Positions 1-10,126 of a stretch of DNA of 64,000 bases are shown here, one piece after another. The notes beneath the pieces are model-generated. The model had not been told where the DNA came from and ran no database searches. It was given only the letters and a program-made list of their open reading frames with translations. The stretch comes from Methylocystis hirsuta (lineage in GTDB: Bacteria; Pseudomonadota; Alphaproteobacteria; Rhizobiales; Beijerinckiaceae): positions 806,001-870,000 of the forward strand of contig NZ_QWDD01000001.1 of the NCBI RefSeq assembly GCF_003722355.1, in the 5' to 3' direction. The position numbers were made by a program, and so were the translations under genes. Numbering within the stretch: position 1 is the stretch's first letter; each line of letters starts with the position of its first letter.

Positions 1-159
1 TCCAACCTCTGATAAGCGTGGATGGCGTGGTCGTCGCAGCGCAGCGCGATTTCGCCAGACTGTCTTCTTGCTAATGATCATACCGCCGTCGGCGTCGTCG
101 CCGGCGCGAAAATCGCCGATGCGTTTTGCGAATCGCCGTCTACGATGTCTCTCGCTGTG

Positions 160-175
160 TGGCTCAGCGATTGCT
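160..175 (+). promoter_or_regulatory. possible sigma54 -24/-12 promoter
   Basis: TGGCTCA-GCGA-TTGCT matches the sigma54 consensus TGGCACG-N4-TTGCW well, with GG and GC twelve bases apart. It would start transcription almost exactly at the ATG at 187, so the transcript would be leaderless or the match is chance. No TGT-N10-ACA site lies upstream inside the window; one could lie left of it. Confidence 0.3.
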
Positions 176-186
176 TTGAGCCGGCC

Positions 187-666
187 ATGAACACTCTGCG
201 CGCCGACGCTGACGTCGTGAACTTCGGCGAACTCGATCCCAAGACCAACGAACTCCTGCAGCAGGGCGTCGTCGCCTACCGGACCGACCGTGAGAAGGCC
301 GACAGCCTTTTCAAGCAGGCGTTGGCGCTGACGCCGCAGGAACTCGCGCCCTACTACTGCCTCTACAAAATTCACACCTACATGGGCAGTCTCGACTACG
401 CCGCAGACGTCGCCGCGCAAGGCATGAAGGAGGCCACGCGTCAGGCGGGTTGGCCGAACGATCCTACGGCGTGGCCGGCGACGGCCGAGGCGCATGACGG
501 GCCGGCGCGCTTCGCCCTCTATACGCTGAAGGCGCTGAGCTTCATCGAATTGAAGCGCGGTCGCAGCGAAACCGCGCAGGAATATCTCGATATCCTCTCC
601 CGCGCCGATCCGCAGGGCAGCGTCGGCTGGAAAGTGATCGAGGAATTGGCGCAGGGCAGCGTGTAA
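187..666 (+). CDS. TPR-like nif-cluster protein (copy A)
   Basis: A 159-residue helical protein with tetratricopeptide-like character: helices with the small/large residue alternation run through the middle (ALALTPQELAPYYCLYKIH) and again near the C-terminus (ETAQEYLDILSRADPQG). It resembles the gene at 10127-10660 in size, order of segments and ending, so the two look like paralogs. The frame is open back to 22, but the ATG at 187 starts the conserved-looking part; neither start has a strong ribosome site. It lies just upstream of nifA, as its paralog lies near nifB. A scaffold or chaperone role in nitrogenase maturation is inference. Confidence 0.65.
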   Translation: MNTLRADADVVNFGELDPKTNELLQQGVVAYRTDREKADSLFKQALALTPQELAPYYCLYKIHTYMGSLDYAADVAAQGMKEATRQAGWPNDPTAWPATAEAHDGPARFALYTLKALSFIELKRGRSETAQEYLDILSRADPQGSVGWKVIEELAQGSV

Positions 667-687
667 TCGATGCGCATGACACGGCCA

Positions 688-703
688 TGTCGCAACCTCA
701 ACA
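688..703 (+). promoter_or_regulatory. NifA upstream activator site (UAS1 of nifA)
   Basis: Exact TGT-N10-ACA match about 110 bases upstream of the likely -12 element of nifA. A second exact match follows 61 bases downstream, so the pair is unlikely to be chance. It suggests that nifA is autoregulated. Confidence 0.65.
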
Positions 704-748
704 AAACGTCGCGCGAATGTCACGCTTCGGCCGTTGCCGCGCCGCCCT

Positions 749-764
749 TGTCGCAAACCCGACA
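749..764 (+). promoter_or_regulatory. NifA upstream activator site (UAS2 of nifA)
   Basis: Second exact TGT-N10-ACA match in the 250-base gap before nifA. It shares the inner start CGCAA with the first site. Together they support NifA-dependent control of nifA. Confidence 0.6.
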
Positions 765-797
765 TTGGGCGCTGCGCTTGGGCGACCCGGCGCTGCT

Positions 798-813
798 TTG
801 CGTGGTTCTTGCA
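798..813 (+). promoter_or_regulatory. weak sigma54-like promoter of nifA
   Basis: TTGCGTG-GTTC-TTGCA has a perfect -12 element but a poor -24 element (TG instead of GG). It is placed because it lies 50 and 110 bases after two activator sites and about 100 bases before the nifA start. Another promoter could be used. Confidence 0.3.
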
Positions 814-916
814 TAAAACAAACTATGAACCGCGTGAGACGATCGGAATCGATCCTCGCATGTGCGAACGGAAACCCTGGCTTTGGGCTGACGGTGGCTG
901 TTCGAGGAAGGCGGCC

Positions 917-2701
917 ATGGACGACGTAGCCACTTCACGCTCTATGCTCACGGAAGGCGTGGCGGCAAAGCCGCCGCGGGCGAGACCCCCGTCCGCCGAT
1001 ACAGCGCTGCTCGGCATTTATGAAATCTCAAAAATCCTGACCGCGCCGGCCCGCCTCGAGCAGACGCTGGGCAATGTCGTCGCCGTGCTCAGCTCGTTCC
1101 TCGACATGAAATTGGGGATGATCACGATCCTCGATCAGCATGGCAATCCGGAGATCGTCGCGACCTCGGGTTGGACCAGCCGCGACGGCGGCAAGCCGCT
1201 TGACACGCTGCCGGCCAAGGTGATCGACCGGCTTGTCGCCACCGCCATGCCTGTCATTGTCGAGGACGTGTCCCGCGACCCCTTGTTCGCGACGGCCGCG
1301 GGGACGATCACCCGGGCGGTCGGCGCGAAAGTCTCCTTCCTGGCCGTTGCGATCAAGAGCGATAGCCGCGTCGTCGGGACGTTGTCGATCAATCGCACGT
1401 CAGAGGATTGGATCTCCTACGCTTTCGACGCCGATCTGCGCTTATTGACGATGATCGCCAATCTGATCGGCCAAACGGTGAAGCTGCACCGCATGTTTTC
1501 GGCCGACCGGCAGCGGCTGCTGAACGAATGCAGCACGCTGGAGAAGGCGCTGGTTTCGTGCATGCCGAAGGAGATTCGTGGAGAGCGGCCCGACGTCGCC
1601 GGCATCATCGGCGAGAGCCCGGCGATCATGGAAGTGCTCGACACCATCGCCATCGTCGCGAAGTCCAATTCGACAGTGCTGCTGCGCGGCGAGAGCGGCA
1701 CAGGCAAGGAACTTTTTGCACGCGCGGTGCACGACCTGTCGCGCCGCAGCGCCAAGCCCTTCGTTAAGCTGAACTGCGCCGCGCTGCCGGAAAGCGTTCT
1801 CGAATCGGAGTTGTTCGGGCATGAACGCGGCGCGTTCACGGGCGCCGTCGCGCAGCGTGCGGGTCGCTTTGAACTGGCCAACGGCGGCACGCTGCTGCTC
1901 GACGAAATCGGCGAAATCTCTCCCGCCTTCCAGGCGAAGCTGCTGCGGGTGCTGCAGGAAGGCGAATTCGAGCGGGTTGGCGGGTCAAAGACCTTGAAAG
2001 TCAACGTCCGATTCGTTTTCGCGACCAACAAGAATCTCGAAGAGGCCGTCGACAAGGGCGAGTTCCGCGCCGACCTCTATTATCGCATCAGCGTCGTGCC
2101 GGTGTTCCTGCCGCCCTTGCGCGAACGGCCTGGCGACGTTTCGCTGCTGGCGCGCAATTTCATCGAGACGTTCAACAGCGAAAACGATCAAAAGCACGAG
2201 CTCTCGGCGAGCGCCATCGAGACGCTGCAACGCTGTTACTTCCCAGGCAACGTGCGCGAACTGGAAAATTGCGTGCGCCGCACGGCGACTTTGGCGCGCG
2301 ACGAAACCATCGTCGATCACGATTTCGCCTGCGCCTCCGGCAAATGCCTCTCGGCCTTGCTGTGGACCAGCAGCGCCAGCGGCGCGTATCCGCATGCGCA
2401 TCCCGAACCGGCCGGGATGCGCGCCCCCGCTCCGCCTGAGGAGATCGTGTCGGCGAGCCGCGGCGCAGCGGCGTCGGCTCCGACCTTCGACAAGGAGGCC
2501 TCGTCGCGGCTGGGCGCTGCCGGGGAGGAGGAGGGCGACGGGTTTGCGTCCTCCCGCAAGATGATCGACCGCGAGCGCCTCATCGAAGGCATGGAGAAGG
2601 CCGCCTGGGTCCAGGCTAAAGCTGCGCGTCTGCTCGGGCTGTCGCTGCGCCAGGTCAATTATGCGCTGAAGAAATACAACATCGAAATAAAGCGCATCTG
2701 A
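917..2701 (+). CDS. nifA: NifA, nitrogenase transcription activator
   Basis: Sigma54-dependent activator of 594 residues. The ATG at 917 is chosen because GAGGAAGG sits 5 bases upstream; the frame stays open to 734. Order of domains: N-terminal GAF-type sensor (about 30-195), AAA+ domain with Walker A GESGTGKE near 258, the sigma54-contact loop GAFTGA near 305 and LLLDEIGE for Walker B, then a linker and a C-terminal Fis-type helix-turn-helix (AARLLGLSLRQVNYALKK). The linker cysteines at about 440, 452, 472 and 477 have exact C-X11-C-X19-C-X4-C spacing, known from oxygen-sensitive NifA of rhizobia and relatives. It should drive the TGT-N10-ACA-associated promoters in this window. Confidence 0.97.
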   Translation: MDDVATSRSMLTEGVAAKPPRARPPSADTALLGIYEISKILTAPARLEQTLGNVVAVLSSFLDMKLGMITILDQHGNPEIVATSGWTSRDGGKPLDTLPAKVIDRLVATAMPVIVEDVSRDPLFATAAGTITRAVGAKVSFLAVAIKSDSRVVGTLSINRTSEDWISYAFDADLRLLTMIANLIGQTVKLHRMFSADRQRLLNECSTLEKALVSCMPKEIRGERPDVAGIIGESPAIMEVLDTIAIVAKSNSTVLLRGESGTGKELFARAVHDLSRRSAKPFVKLNCAALPESVLESELFGHERGAFTGAVAQRAGRFELANGGTLLLDEIGEISPAFQAKLLRVLQEGEFERVGGSKTLKVNVRFVFATNKNLEEAVDKGEFRADLYYRISVVPVFLPPLRERPGDVSLLARNFIETFNSENDQKHELSASAIETLQRCYFPGNVRELENCVRRTATLARDETIVDHDFACASGKCLSALLWTSSASGAYPHAHPEPAGMRAPAPPEEIVSASRGAAASAPTFDKEASSRLGAAGEEEGDGFASSRKMIDRERLIEGMEKAAWVQAKAARLLGLSLRQVNYALKKYNIEIKRI

Positions 2702-2715
2702 CCGCATCCGGCGAT

Positions 2716-2731
2716 TGTCGCATTTAGAACA
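2716..2731 (+). promoter_or_regulatory. NifA upstream activator site
   Basis: Exact TGT-N10-ACA just after the nifA stop codon, about 145 bases upstream of a sigma54-like motif and 200 bases upstream of the ferredoxin start. It makes the ferredoxin-LRV-sufBCD operon a likely NifA target, separate from nifA read-through. Confidence 0.6.
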
Positions 2732-2873
2732 TTTGTTCAGTTCATGCGGCCCGACGACCCCTGGCGGCGGACAAATCAGACCGGCCTTGGCCAGCGAGCT
2801 TGCAGGCGCGCATGCGATCATCTGCTTTCATTCCGCGGCTTGCGGTCGGAGGCAAGCAGGCGTGGTTCGCGAC

Positions 2874-2888
2874 TGGCATGCGATTTGA
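2874..2888 (+). promoter_or_regulatory. sigma54-like promoter of ferredoxin-LRV-suf operon
   Basis: TGGCATG-CGAT-TTGA has a near-perfect -24 element and correct spacing, but the -12 GC is GA. It lies 44 bases before the ferredoxin ATG and downstream of an activator site. The same TTGA variant occurs at 23587-23601 on the other strand. Confidence 0.4.
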
Positions 2889-2931
2889 AGGGAGTGGAAA
2901 AGCTTGCAGTGAATCCATGAGGAATCGCGAC

Positions 2932-3126
2932 ATGGCGTACAAAATTATCGCCTCACAATGCACGGTGTGCGGGGCTTGCGAATTCGAATGTCCGAATGCG
3001 GCGATCCGCCTCAAGAACGACATGTACATCATCGACCCGAAGAAATGCACCGAGTGCGAGGGGCATTTCGACGCGCCGCAATGTGCGGTCGTCTGCCCTG
3101 TCGAAAATACATGCGTGCCGGCATAG
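2932..3126 (+). CDS. 2[4Fe-4S] ferredoxin, FdxN-like (copy A)
   Basis: A 64-residue bacterial-type ferredoxin. First cluster motif [12 protein letters not shown] near residue 10, second group CTECEGHF followed by CAVVCP, with the longer spacing in the second motif typical of nif ferredoxins. The ATG at 2932 follows a GAGGAA ribosome site; the frame is open further upstream. It is close in sequence to the ferredoxin after nifB (9541-9765), so the two are paralogs. It probably carries low-potential electrons for nitrogenase or cofactor synthesis. It is followed at once by an Fe-S repeat protein and sufBCD. Confidence 0.92.
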   Translation: MAYKIIASQCTVCGACEFECPNAAIRLKNDMYIIDPKKCTECEGHFDAPQCAVVCPVENTCVPA

Positions 3127-3152
3127 CGCTATAAGTGCGGCCGAGCGGGGCG

Positions 3153-3908
3153 ATGCATCGCATGGATCGCATGGACGCCGTCGACTGGCTTGGAAACTTC
3201 CTGTCCTGCCGCGATTGTCCGCATGTGGAGATTCGCGAGAAAGGCCTTTGTGATCTCGGCCAGATTTGCGTGCGCGACCGAAGGGCCCGCCGCATAGACA
3301 GGTTCTTCGCCGCAAGTCCGCAGGAATCTGCGAAATATCTCGATCATCCCTATTTTGAACTGCGCGTCGGCGCGGTGAAATATGCAAGCGTCTTTCAGTT
3401 GCGCGCGCTGATCGATGACGAGGAGCCGGACGTCAGAGCCATGGTGGCGCAACGTCTGCCGTTGCGACTCGCAGAAAAACTGATCGGCGACAGCGACCGC
3501 AAGGTGCGCATGGCGATGGCGCAGCGAGTCGAGGGCGCTGGCCTCGTGAAGCTGCTCTTCGATGAAGACAGCGGCGTGCGCCTGATTGCCGCGCGCCGCG
3601 CGCCGCCCGATATCCTCGCGGGCGCGACGAATGATGACGACCCGCAGGTGCGATGCGAAGCGGCGCGCCGGATCGTCCTCGACAAGCTTCCGGCCATGGC
3701 GCGCGATCCCGAACCCCGCGTGCGCATGATTATTGCAGAGCGGTTGGCGCCGGCGCAGCTGGGGCTGCTCGTCGCCGACGATGATTTACGAGTCCGCTTC
3801 CTGGTGGCGGAGCGATGCGGGACGGAATTGCTGGCGCGTCTGCGCGACGATCCTGATCCGGAAGTGAGGCGCCTCGTCCAGGCGCGCCTGGACGAAGCGC
3901 AACAGTGA
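3153..3908 (+). CDS. LRV-type [4Fe-4S] repeat protein (copy A)
   Basis: About 251 residues. The N-terminus has a Cys cluster CRDCPH...GLC...QICV followed by RDRRARRIDRFF, which matches the LRV FeS4 domain known from the Azotobacter vinelandii nif-linked leucine-rich-repeat-variant protein. The rest is about eight short alpha-helical repeats of roughly 24 residues, each with a D-x-x-V-R-x-x-A/V-A-x-R core. ATG at 3153 is preferred over GTG at 3135 because GAGCGGGG lies upstream. A paralog is at 10650-11408. It is 12 bases before sufB, suggesting co-transcription and an Fe-S related role (inference). Confidence 0.85.
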   Translation: MHRMDRMDAVDWLGNFLSCRDCPHVEIREKGLCDLGQICVRDRRARRIDRFFAASPQESAKYLDHPYFELRVGAVKYASVFQLRALIDDEEPDVRAMVAQRLPLRLAEKLIGDSDRKVRMAMAQRVEGAGLVKLLFDEDSGVRLIAARRAPPDILAGATNDDDPQVRCEAARRIVLDKLPAMARDPEPRVRMIIAERLAPAQLGLLVADDDLRVRFLVAERCGTELLARLRDDPDPEVRRLVQARLDEAQQ

Positions 3909-3920
3909 ACGGAGAGCGAA

Positions 3921-5408
<1,488 letters not shown>

Positions 5409-5434
5409 CGCCTCTATAGAGTGGGAGTGGTGGA

Positions 5435-6193
5435 ATGACGGCGCTACTGGAAATTCGCGACCTCAAGGCCGAGATTGCCGGCAAGCAGATCCTGAATGGC
5501 TATGACCTCACCGTGAAGGTGGGCGAGGTGCATGCGATTATGGGTCCAAACGGCTCGGGCAAATCGACGCTGTCCTATGTGCTCTCCGGCCGGCCCGGCT
5601 ATAAAATCACCGAGGGGCAGGCGCTGCTCGCCGGCGCCGATCTGTCGCAGATGAGCGTCGACGAGCGCGCCGCCGCAGGACTGTTTCTCGCCTTTCAATA
5701 TCCGCTGGAGGTGCCGGGCGTCGCGACGATGACCTTCTTGCGCGCCGCGCTCAACGCGCAGCGCAAGAAGCGCGGCGAGGAGGAAATGTCTTCGCCCGAT
5801 CTCATCAAGCGCGTCAAGGAACTCGCCAAGATCCTCGACATGGACATGGAGATGCTGCGGCGTCCGGTCAACGTCGGCTTTTCGGGCGGTGAGAAGAAGC
5901 GCGCCGAGACGCTGCAGATGATGCTGCTCGAACCCAAGCTGTGCATCCTGGACGAGACCGACTCGGGACTCGACATCGACGCGCTGAAAGTCGTCTCCAA
6001 CGGCGTCAATCAATTGCGCTCGAAGGACCGGGGCATCGTTGTGATCACCCATTATCAGCGGCTGCTCGATTACATCACGCCGGACGTCGTTCATGTGCAA
6101 TCGGCCGGCCGCATCGTGCGGACCGGCGGGAAGGAGCTTGCCCTGGAGCTCGAGGAAACGGGCTACGCGCGCTATCAAAGCGAGGCGGCTTAA
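5435..6193 (+). CDS. sufC: SufC, ATPase of the SufBCD complex
   Basis: ABC-type ATPase of 252 residues without membrane segments, as usual for SufC. Walker A GPNGSGKST starts at residue 37, the Q-loop region is FLAFQYP, the signature is FSGGEKKR and Walker B is LCILDETDSGLD. It supplies ATP-driven conformational change to SufB/SufD during cluster assembly. It lies 26 bases after sufB with a GGGAGTGG ribosome site and 3 bases before sufD. Confidence 0.97.
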   Translation: MTALLEIRDLKAEIAGKQILNGYDLTVKVGEVHAIMGPNGSGKSTLSYVLSGRPGYKITEGQALLAGADLSQMSVDERAAAGLFLAFQYPLEVPGVATMTFLRAALNAQRKKRGEEEMSSPDLIKRVKELAKILDMDMEMLRRPVNVGFSGGEKKRAETLQMMLLEPKLCILDETDSGLDIDALKVVSNGVNQLRSKDRGIVVITHYQRLLDYITPDVVHVQSAGRIVRTGGKELALELEETGYARYQSEAA

Positions 6194-6196
6194 GTC

Positions 6197-7525
6197 ATGG
6201 GCAACGCACCGATCACTCCCGCTCGCAAACTCACCGACGCCGAGGCTCGGCTGGCGGAAATCTTCGCCCTGCAGCAAAGCGCCGGCGCGCCGCAACTTTC
6301 CAAGCTGCGCACCGCCGCCTTCGACGCCTTTTCCAAGACGGGCCTGCCCAACCGACGTGATGAGGCATGGAAATACACGGACTTGCGCGCGCTGCTGCGT
6401 GACGTGAAGCCCCTGGCCGCGCCGCCGGAAGAAAGCGCGAAGCAAAGCGCGCGGAGTGCGGCGCTGCTTACGAACGTCGCTGCGCGTCGCGTCGTCTTCG
6501 TCGGCGGCTATTTCGCTCCGGCGCTTTCCGATCTCGGCGATTTGGAAAAGGGGCTGAGCGTGATGTCGCTGTCGGAGGCCTTGGCCAAGGGCGACGCCGC
6601 GGCGATGACGCATATTGGGAACGTGGGCGAGGTCGACGATCCGGCCTTCGCGCTTAACACGGCTTTCATGGGCGAAGGCGTCGTCATCCGCGTCGGCGCC
6701 GGCGTGTGCGTGGACCGACCGATACAATTGGTTTTCGTGGCGGGCGCGCAGCCGGCGACCTATTTCCTGCGCTCGCTCGTCATCGTTGAAAAAGGGGCAC
6801 GAGCGACTCTGATCGAGAGCTTCGAGGGCGAAACGGCGCAGGAATACCATGTGAACGCCGCGACCGAGGTTGTGCTGGAAGAGGGCGCGTCACTGGAGCG
6901 GCTCAAGATCAGCCACGAAGGCGCCGCGGCGATGCATGTCTCGACCTTCGTCGCTTCGCTCGCCGCCAATTCCCAGCTGAGTGATTTCGGACTCAATCTC
7001 GGCGGCGCCGTGTTGCGCAACCAGTCCTTCATCAACATCAACGGACCGGGAGCCCATGCCGCCCTGCGCGGCGCCAACATACTGAAGGGCAAGGAGCACG
7101 CCGATGCGACCTTGTTCCTCGACCATGCGGCGGAACGTTCGGAAAGCAAGGCGCTGTTCAAATCCGTGCTGGACGACTCGTCGCAGGCGGTGTTTCAGGG
7201 GAAGATCCTGGTTCGGCCCGGCGCGCAAAAGACCGACGCGCGCATGATGGCCCGCACTCTGTTGTTGTCCGAAGGAGCGCAGGCCAACTGCAAGCCGGAG
7301 CTGGAAATCTTCGCCGACGACGTGCAATGCGCGCATGGGTCGACCGTCGGCGCGCTGGACGAGAATTTGATTTTCTACCTGATGGCGCGCGGAATTCCCC
7401 AAGCGGAAGCCCAATCGCTGCTGACGGAAGCCTTCGTCGGGGAAGTGATCGACGCCGTGGAGAATCGCAGCGTTCGAGACGCTCTATCGGCGCTCGTTTC
7501 CGAGCGGCTGAGAGCGCGACAATGA
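6197..7525 (+). CDS. sufD: SufD, Fe-S cluster assembly subunit
   Basis: SufD of 442 residues, the partner of SufB. The N-terminal part has RRDEAWKYTDLRAL, a hallmark of SufD, and the C-terminal part contains GRxxARSLLLS-like and CAHGSTVGALDENLIFYL segments with the conserved CAHGST and the final ARGIPQAEAQSLLTEAF. It is three bases downstream of sufC. Its stop overlaps by ATGA the start of a decayed sufS gene, so the ancestral operon was sufBCDS. Confidence 0.96.
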   Translation: MGNAPITPARKLTDAEARLAEIFALQQSAGAPQLSKLRTAAFDAFSKTGLPNRRDEAWKYTDLRALLRDVKPLAAPPEESAKQSARSAALLTNVAARRVVFVGGYFAPALSDLGDLEKGLSVMSLSEALAKGDAAAMTHIGNVGEVDDPAFALNTAFMGEGVVIRVGAGVCVDRPIQLVFVAGAQPATYFLRSLVIVEKGARATLIESFEGETAQEYHVNAATEVVLEEGASLERLKISHEGAAAMHVSTFVASLAANSQLSDFGLNLGGAVLRNQSFININGPGAHAALRGANILKGKEHADATLFLDHAAERSESKALFKSVLDDSSQAVFQGKILVRPGAQKTDARMMARTLLLSEGAQANCKPELEIFADDVQCAHGSTVGALDENLIFYLMARGIPQAEAQSLLTEAFVGEVIDAVENRSVRDALSALVSERLRARQ

Positions 7526-7653
7526 TCCCACAACCTGTGAGCGACGCGTCCATGACGTCGCTCGGTTGCGTCATGACGTTCCGATTTGGACGCAAAAATC
7601 CACGGTAGCCGCTCGTCTATCTGGACAATGCGGCGTCGGCGAAAATGCCTCGA
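7522..7653 (+). pseudogene. sufS: sufS remnant (cysteine desulfurase N-terminus)
   Basis: An ATG overlapping the sufD stop begins IPQPVSDAS, then, with one-base frame changes, HDVARLRHDVPI, LDAKIHG and PLVYLDNAASAKMPR can be read. This is the well-known N-terminus of SufS-type cysteine desulfurases (family feature: D-x-P-I-L...G-x-P-L-V-Y-L-D-N-A-A-S). I count about three single-base deletions plus loss of everything after about 44 codons; the frame ends at a TAA near 7660. The rest of the gene is absent, replaced by the nifB regulatory region. NifS at 27552 may have made it dispensable (inference). Confidence 0.8.
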
Positions 7654-7720
7654 CATGGATAACGCGGCAGATGCTCGTTAGAGCGCATGAGCCGCCCAGC
7701 GCCACCGAACCTGTCCACGA

Positions 7721-7736
7721 TGTTGAATCTGTAACA
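7721..7736 (+). promoter_or_regulatory. NifA upstream activator site (UAS1 of nifB)
   Basis: Exact TGT-N10-ACA, about 100 bases upstream of the nifB -24 element. A second exact site follows 43 bases downstream. Confidence 0.7.
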
Positions 7737-7763
7737 AGCGTCGCCACACAGAATGTAGGGACG

Positions 7764-7779
7764 TGTTTGAATATTTACA
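7764..7779 (+). promoter_or_regulatory. NifA upstream activator site (UAS2 of nifB)
   Basis: Exact TGT-N10-ACA with an AT-rich core, about 55 bases before the nifB -24 element. Confidence 0.7.
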
Positions 7780-7833
7780 TTGTTTGTTCACGGTACACCT
7801 CTGATTTATATATGGAATTAGTAGTTGAGGCGC

Positions 7834-7849
7834 TGGCATGGTTGTTGCG
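7834..7849 (+). promoter_or_regulatory. sigma54 promoter of nifB
   Basis: TGGCATG-GTTG-TTGCG matches the consensus closely with correct spacing. Two NifA sites precede it, and nifB starts 85 bases downstream. It probably drives nifB, fdxN, the A-type carrier, the TPR protein and the second LRV protein. Confidence 0.85.
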
Positions 7850-7933
7850 ATCCCTCCGACAAACTGATGCAACGGTGCGTCTCAGCCGAGAGTCGGCATA
7901 GGCGACTTTGCAGCGACAGAAGGAAGCAAAGCC

Positions 7934-9505
7934 ATGACGTCTCTGGATGTGGGAACGGCGGAGGCAGCTGAAGGGGTGAACGCGGCGGTCGCCATGGGCG
8001 ACGTGATGCAGAAGATCGCCGAGCACAAGGGTTGCGGCACGTCGGGCGGCAGCGGCAAGGCGAGCTGCGGTTCTGGCGCCGGCGAGGGCGACCTGCCGAC
8101 GGAGATTTGGGAGAAGGTCAAGAACCACCCCTGCTACAGCGAAGAGGCGCACCACCATTATGCGCGCATGCATGTCGCCGTCGCGCCCGCTTGCAACATC
8201 CAGTGCAATTATTGCAACCGCAAATATGATTGCGCCAATGAATCGCGTCCCGGCGTCGTCAGCGAGAAGCTGACCCCGGAGCAGGCCGCGAAGAAAGTTT
8301 TGGCCGTCGCCTCGACCATTCCGCAAATGACGGTTTTGGGCATCGCCGGCCCGGGCGATCCGCTCGCCAATCCGGAAAAAACCTTCAAGACATTCGATCT
8401 GATCTCGCGCACCGCGCCGGATATCAAGCTCTGCCTGTCGACCAATGGCCTGGCGTTGCCGGATCACGTCGACACGATCGCCGGCTACAACGTCGATCAC
8501 GTCACGATCACCATCAACATGGTCGATCCGGAAATCGGAGCGAAGATCTATCCCTGGGTGTTCTGGAAGCATAAGCGCTACACCGGCGTCGAAGCGGCGA
8601 AGCTCCTCACCGACCGGCAGCTACAGGGCCTGGAAATGCTCACCGAGCGCGGCATTCTGTGCAAGGTGAATTCGGTGATGATCCCCGGGATCAACGACAA
8701 GCACCTCGTGGAAGTGAACAAGGCCGTCAAATCTCGCGGCGCGTTCCTGCACAACATCATGCCGCTGATCTCGGCGCCGGAGCACGGCACGGTGTTCGGC
8801 CTCAACGGCCAGCGCGGTCCGTCGGCGCAAGAGCTGAAGGCGCTGCAGGACAGCTGCGAAGGCGAGATGAATATGATGCGCCACTGCCGCCAGTGCCGCG
8901 CCGACGCTGTCGGCCTGCTCGGCGAAGATCGTAGCGCTGAGTTCACCACCGAAAAGATCATGGCGATGGAGGTCGATTACGATCTCGAGTCCCGCAAGGC
9001 CTATCAGGAGAAGGTGGAAGAAGAGCGCGTCGCCAAGGTGGCCGCGAAGCAGGAAGAATTGGCGACGCTGGCCGGCGCGGCGAGCGACATCAAGTTGCTG
9101 ATCGCGGTGGCGACGAAGGGTTCGGGCCTCATCAACGAACATTTCGGTCACGCCAAAGAGTTCCAGGTTTACGAACTCTCGACCTCGGGCGCGAAATTCG
9201 TCGGACATCGCCGCGTCGATCTCTACTGCCAGGGCGGATATGGCGACGAGGACAGTCTGGAGACGGTGATCCGCGCCATCAACGACTGCCATGCGGTGTT
9301 CGTCGCGAAGATCGGCGGCTGCCCGAAGAACGACCTGATCAAGGCCGGGATCGAGCCTGTCGATCAATTTGCCCATGAGTTCATCGAGAAGTCGGCGATC
9401 GCCTGGTTCAAGGCCTATCTCGACAAGGTGAACAGCGGCGAAATCGAACATCAGGAGCGCGGCGACGCTGAAATCCGTCAGGGCGCGCTCATCAACGCGG
9501 CCTGA
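7934..9505 (+). CDS. nifB: NifB, FeMo-cofactor precursor synthase
   Basis: Radical SAM enzyme of 523 residues that makes NifB-co, the 8Fe-9S-C core of FeMo-co. The SAM cluster motif is CNIQCNYC at residues 87-94, followed by NRKYDC; the [11 protein letters not shown] segment and [11 protein letters not shown] are typical of NifB. A NifX/NafY-like domain occupies about residues 395-500 ([22 protein letters not shown]), so this is the long two-domain form. The ATG follows GGAAG. A sigma54 promoter with two NifA sites lies upstream; fdxN follows after 35 bases. Confidence 0.98.
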   Translation: MTSLDVGTAEAAEGVNAAVAMGDVMQKIAEHKGCGTSGGSGKASCGSGAGEGDLPTEIWEKVKNHPCYSEEAHHHYARMHVAVAPACNIQCNYCNRKYDCANESRPGVVSEKLTPEQAAKKVLAVASTIPQMTVLGIAGPGDPLANPEKTFKTFDLISRTAPDIKLCLSTNGLALPDHVDTIAGYNVDHVTITINMVDPEIGAKIYPWVFWKHKRYTGVEAAKLLTDRQLQGLEMLTERGILCKVNSVMIPGINDKHLVEVNKAVKSRGAFLHNIMPLISAPEHGTVFGLNGQRGPSAQELKALQDSCEGEMNMMRHCRQCRADAVGLLGEDRSAEFTTEKIMAMEVDYDLESRKAYQEKVEEERVAKVAAKQEELATLAGAASDIKLLIAVATKGSGLINEHFGHAKEFQVYELSTSGAKFVGHRRVDLYCQGGYGDEDSLETVIRAINDCHAVFVAKIGGCPKNDLIKAGIEPVDQFAHEFIEKSAIAWFKAYLDKVNSGEIEHQERGDAEIRQGALINAA

Positions 9506-9540
9506 GACATGCGTCAAGGAACCAAGCTAAGGAGCAAGAC

Positions 9541-9765
9541 ATGACGCTTAAGATCATCGCGTCGCAGTGCACGAGCTGTTCGGCCTGCGAGCCGGAATGC
9601 CCGAATGTGGCGATCACCGAGAAGAATGGCACATTCGTCATCGATCCCAAGAAATGCACGGAGTGCATCGGCCATTTCGACGCGCCGCAATGCGCGGCCG
9701 TCTGCCCGGTCGATAATACCTGCGTGATCGACAATGCCTATCCCCGTTACCAAGCGCCGGCTTGA
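9541..9765 (+). CDS. fdxN: FdxN, 2[4Fe-4S] ferredoxin
   Basis: Ferredoxin of 74 residues with [12 protein letters not shown] and CTECIGHF...CAAVCP cluster motifs. Position directly after nifB is the classic fdxN location, where it supplies electrons to NifB and/or nitrogenase. It is a paralog of the ferredoxin at 2932-3126, with the same GHFDAPQCA segment. The ribosome site is AAGGAGC... just upstream in the 35-base gap. Confidence 0.95.
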   Translation: MTLKIIASQCTSCSACEPECPNVAITEKNGTFVIDPKKCTECIGHFDAPQCAAVCPVDNTCVIDNAYPRYQAPA

Positions 9766-9776
9766 GGAGGCCTGCA

Positions 9777-10115
9777 ATGAAATTTTCGCTTACGCCGGCC
9801 GCACAAAAATTTATCCGGCGAATGATTCAGTTCAGCGTCAATCCAGGCGGCGGCTTTCGCTTGATGGTGTCGCCAGGGGGGTGCTCGGGGCTCAGCGCGC
9901 TGTTCGACGTCGAAGCCGCGCCGCGCGCCGGCGATCAGGAATTCGTCGTCGAAGGCGTGAAGTTCTTCCTGCCGGCCGAAAGCCGCCTGCTGCTTGATGG
10001 CGTCACGATTGATTTCGCCGATTCCTCTTCAAGCGGGGGGCTCGTTTTTCACGATCCAAAGAACACTGGATCGTGCAAGAGCGCGGGCGGGTCCGTCGTG
10101 GAGCATGTGCATTAA
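9777..10115 (+). CDS. A-type Fe-S carrier-like protein, atypical C-terminus
   Basis: HesB/IscA-fold protein of 112 residues, start chosen at the ATG after GAGGAGG. The first conserved Cys is in SPGGCSGL. The C-terminal motif of the family, C-G-C/S-G-x-S-F, is replaced by GSCKSAGG, so one of the usual pair of cysteines is missing. The other two A-type proteins in the window (26855, 42216) keep the motif. It lies between fdxN and a TPR protein in the nifB operon. It may deliver or sense clusters differently from normal IscA; this is inference. Confidence 0.8.
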   Translation: MKFSLTPAAQKFIRRMIQFSVNPGGGFRLMVSPGGCSGLSALFDVEAAPRAGDQEFVVEGVKFFLPAESRLLLDGVTIDFADSSSSGGLVFHDPKNTGSCKSAGGSVVEHVH

Positions 10116-10126
10116 AGGCGCGCGTC

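Larger units (their letters stand above)
7526..7933. other. gap between sufD and nifB
   Basis: This 408-base stretch contains the sufS remnant at its left end, then two NifA activator sites and a perfect-looking sigma54 promoter for nifB. I see no intact gene in it. Confidence 0.7.

Noticed and set aside
2800..2931. N-terminal extension of the ferredoxin frame at 2932
   Set aside because: No ferredoxin similarity, and a good ribosome site precedes the ATG at 2932; the upstream part lies over the promoter.
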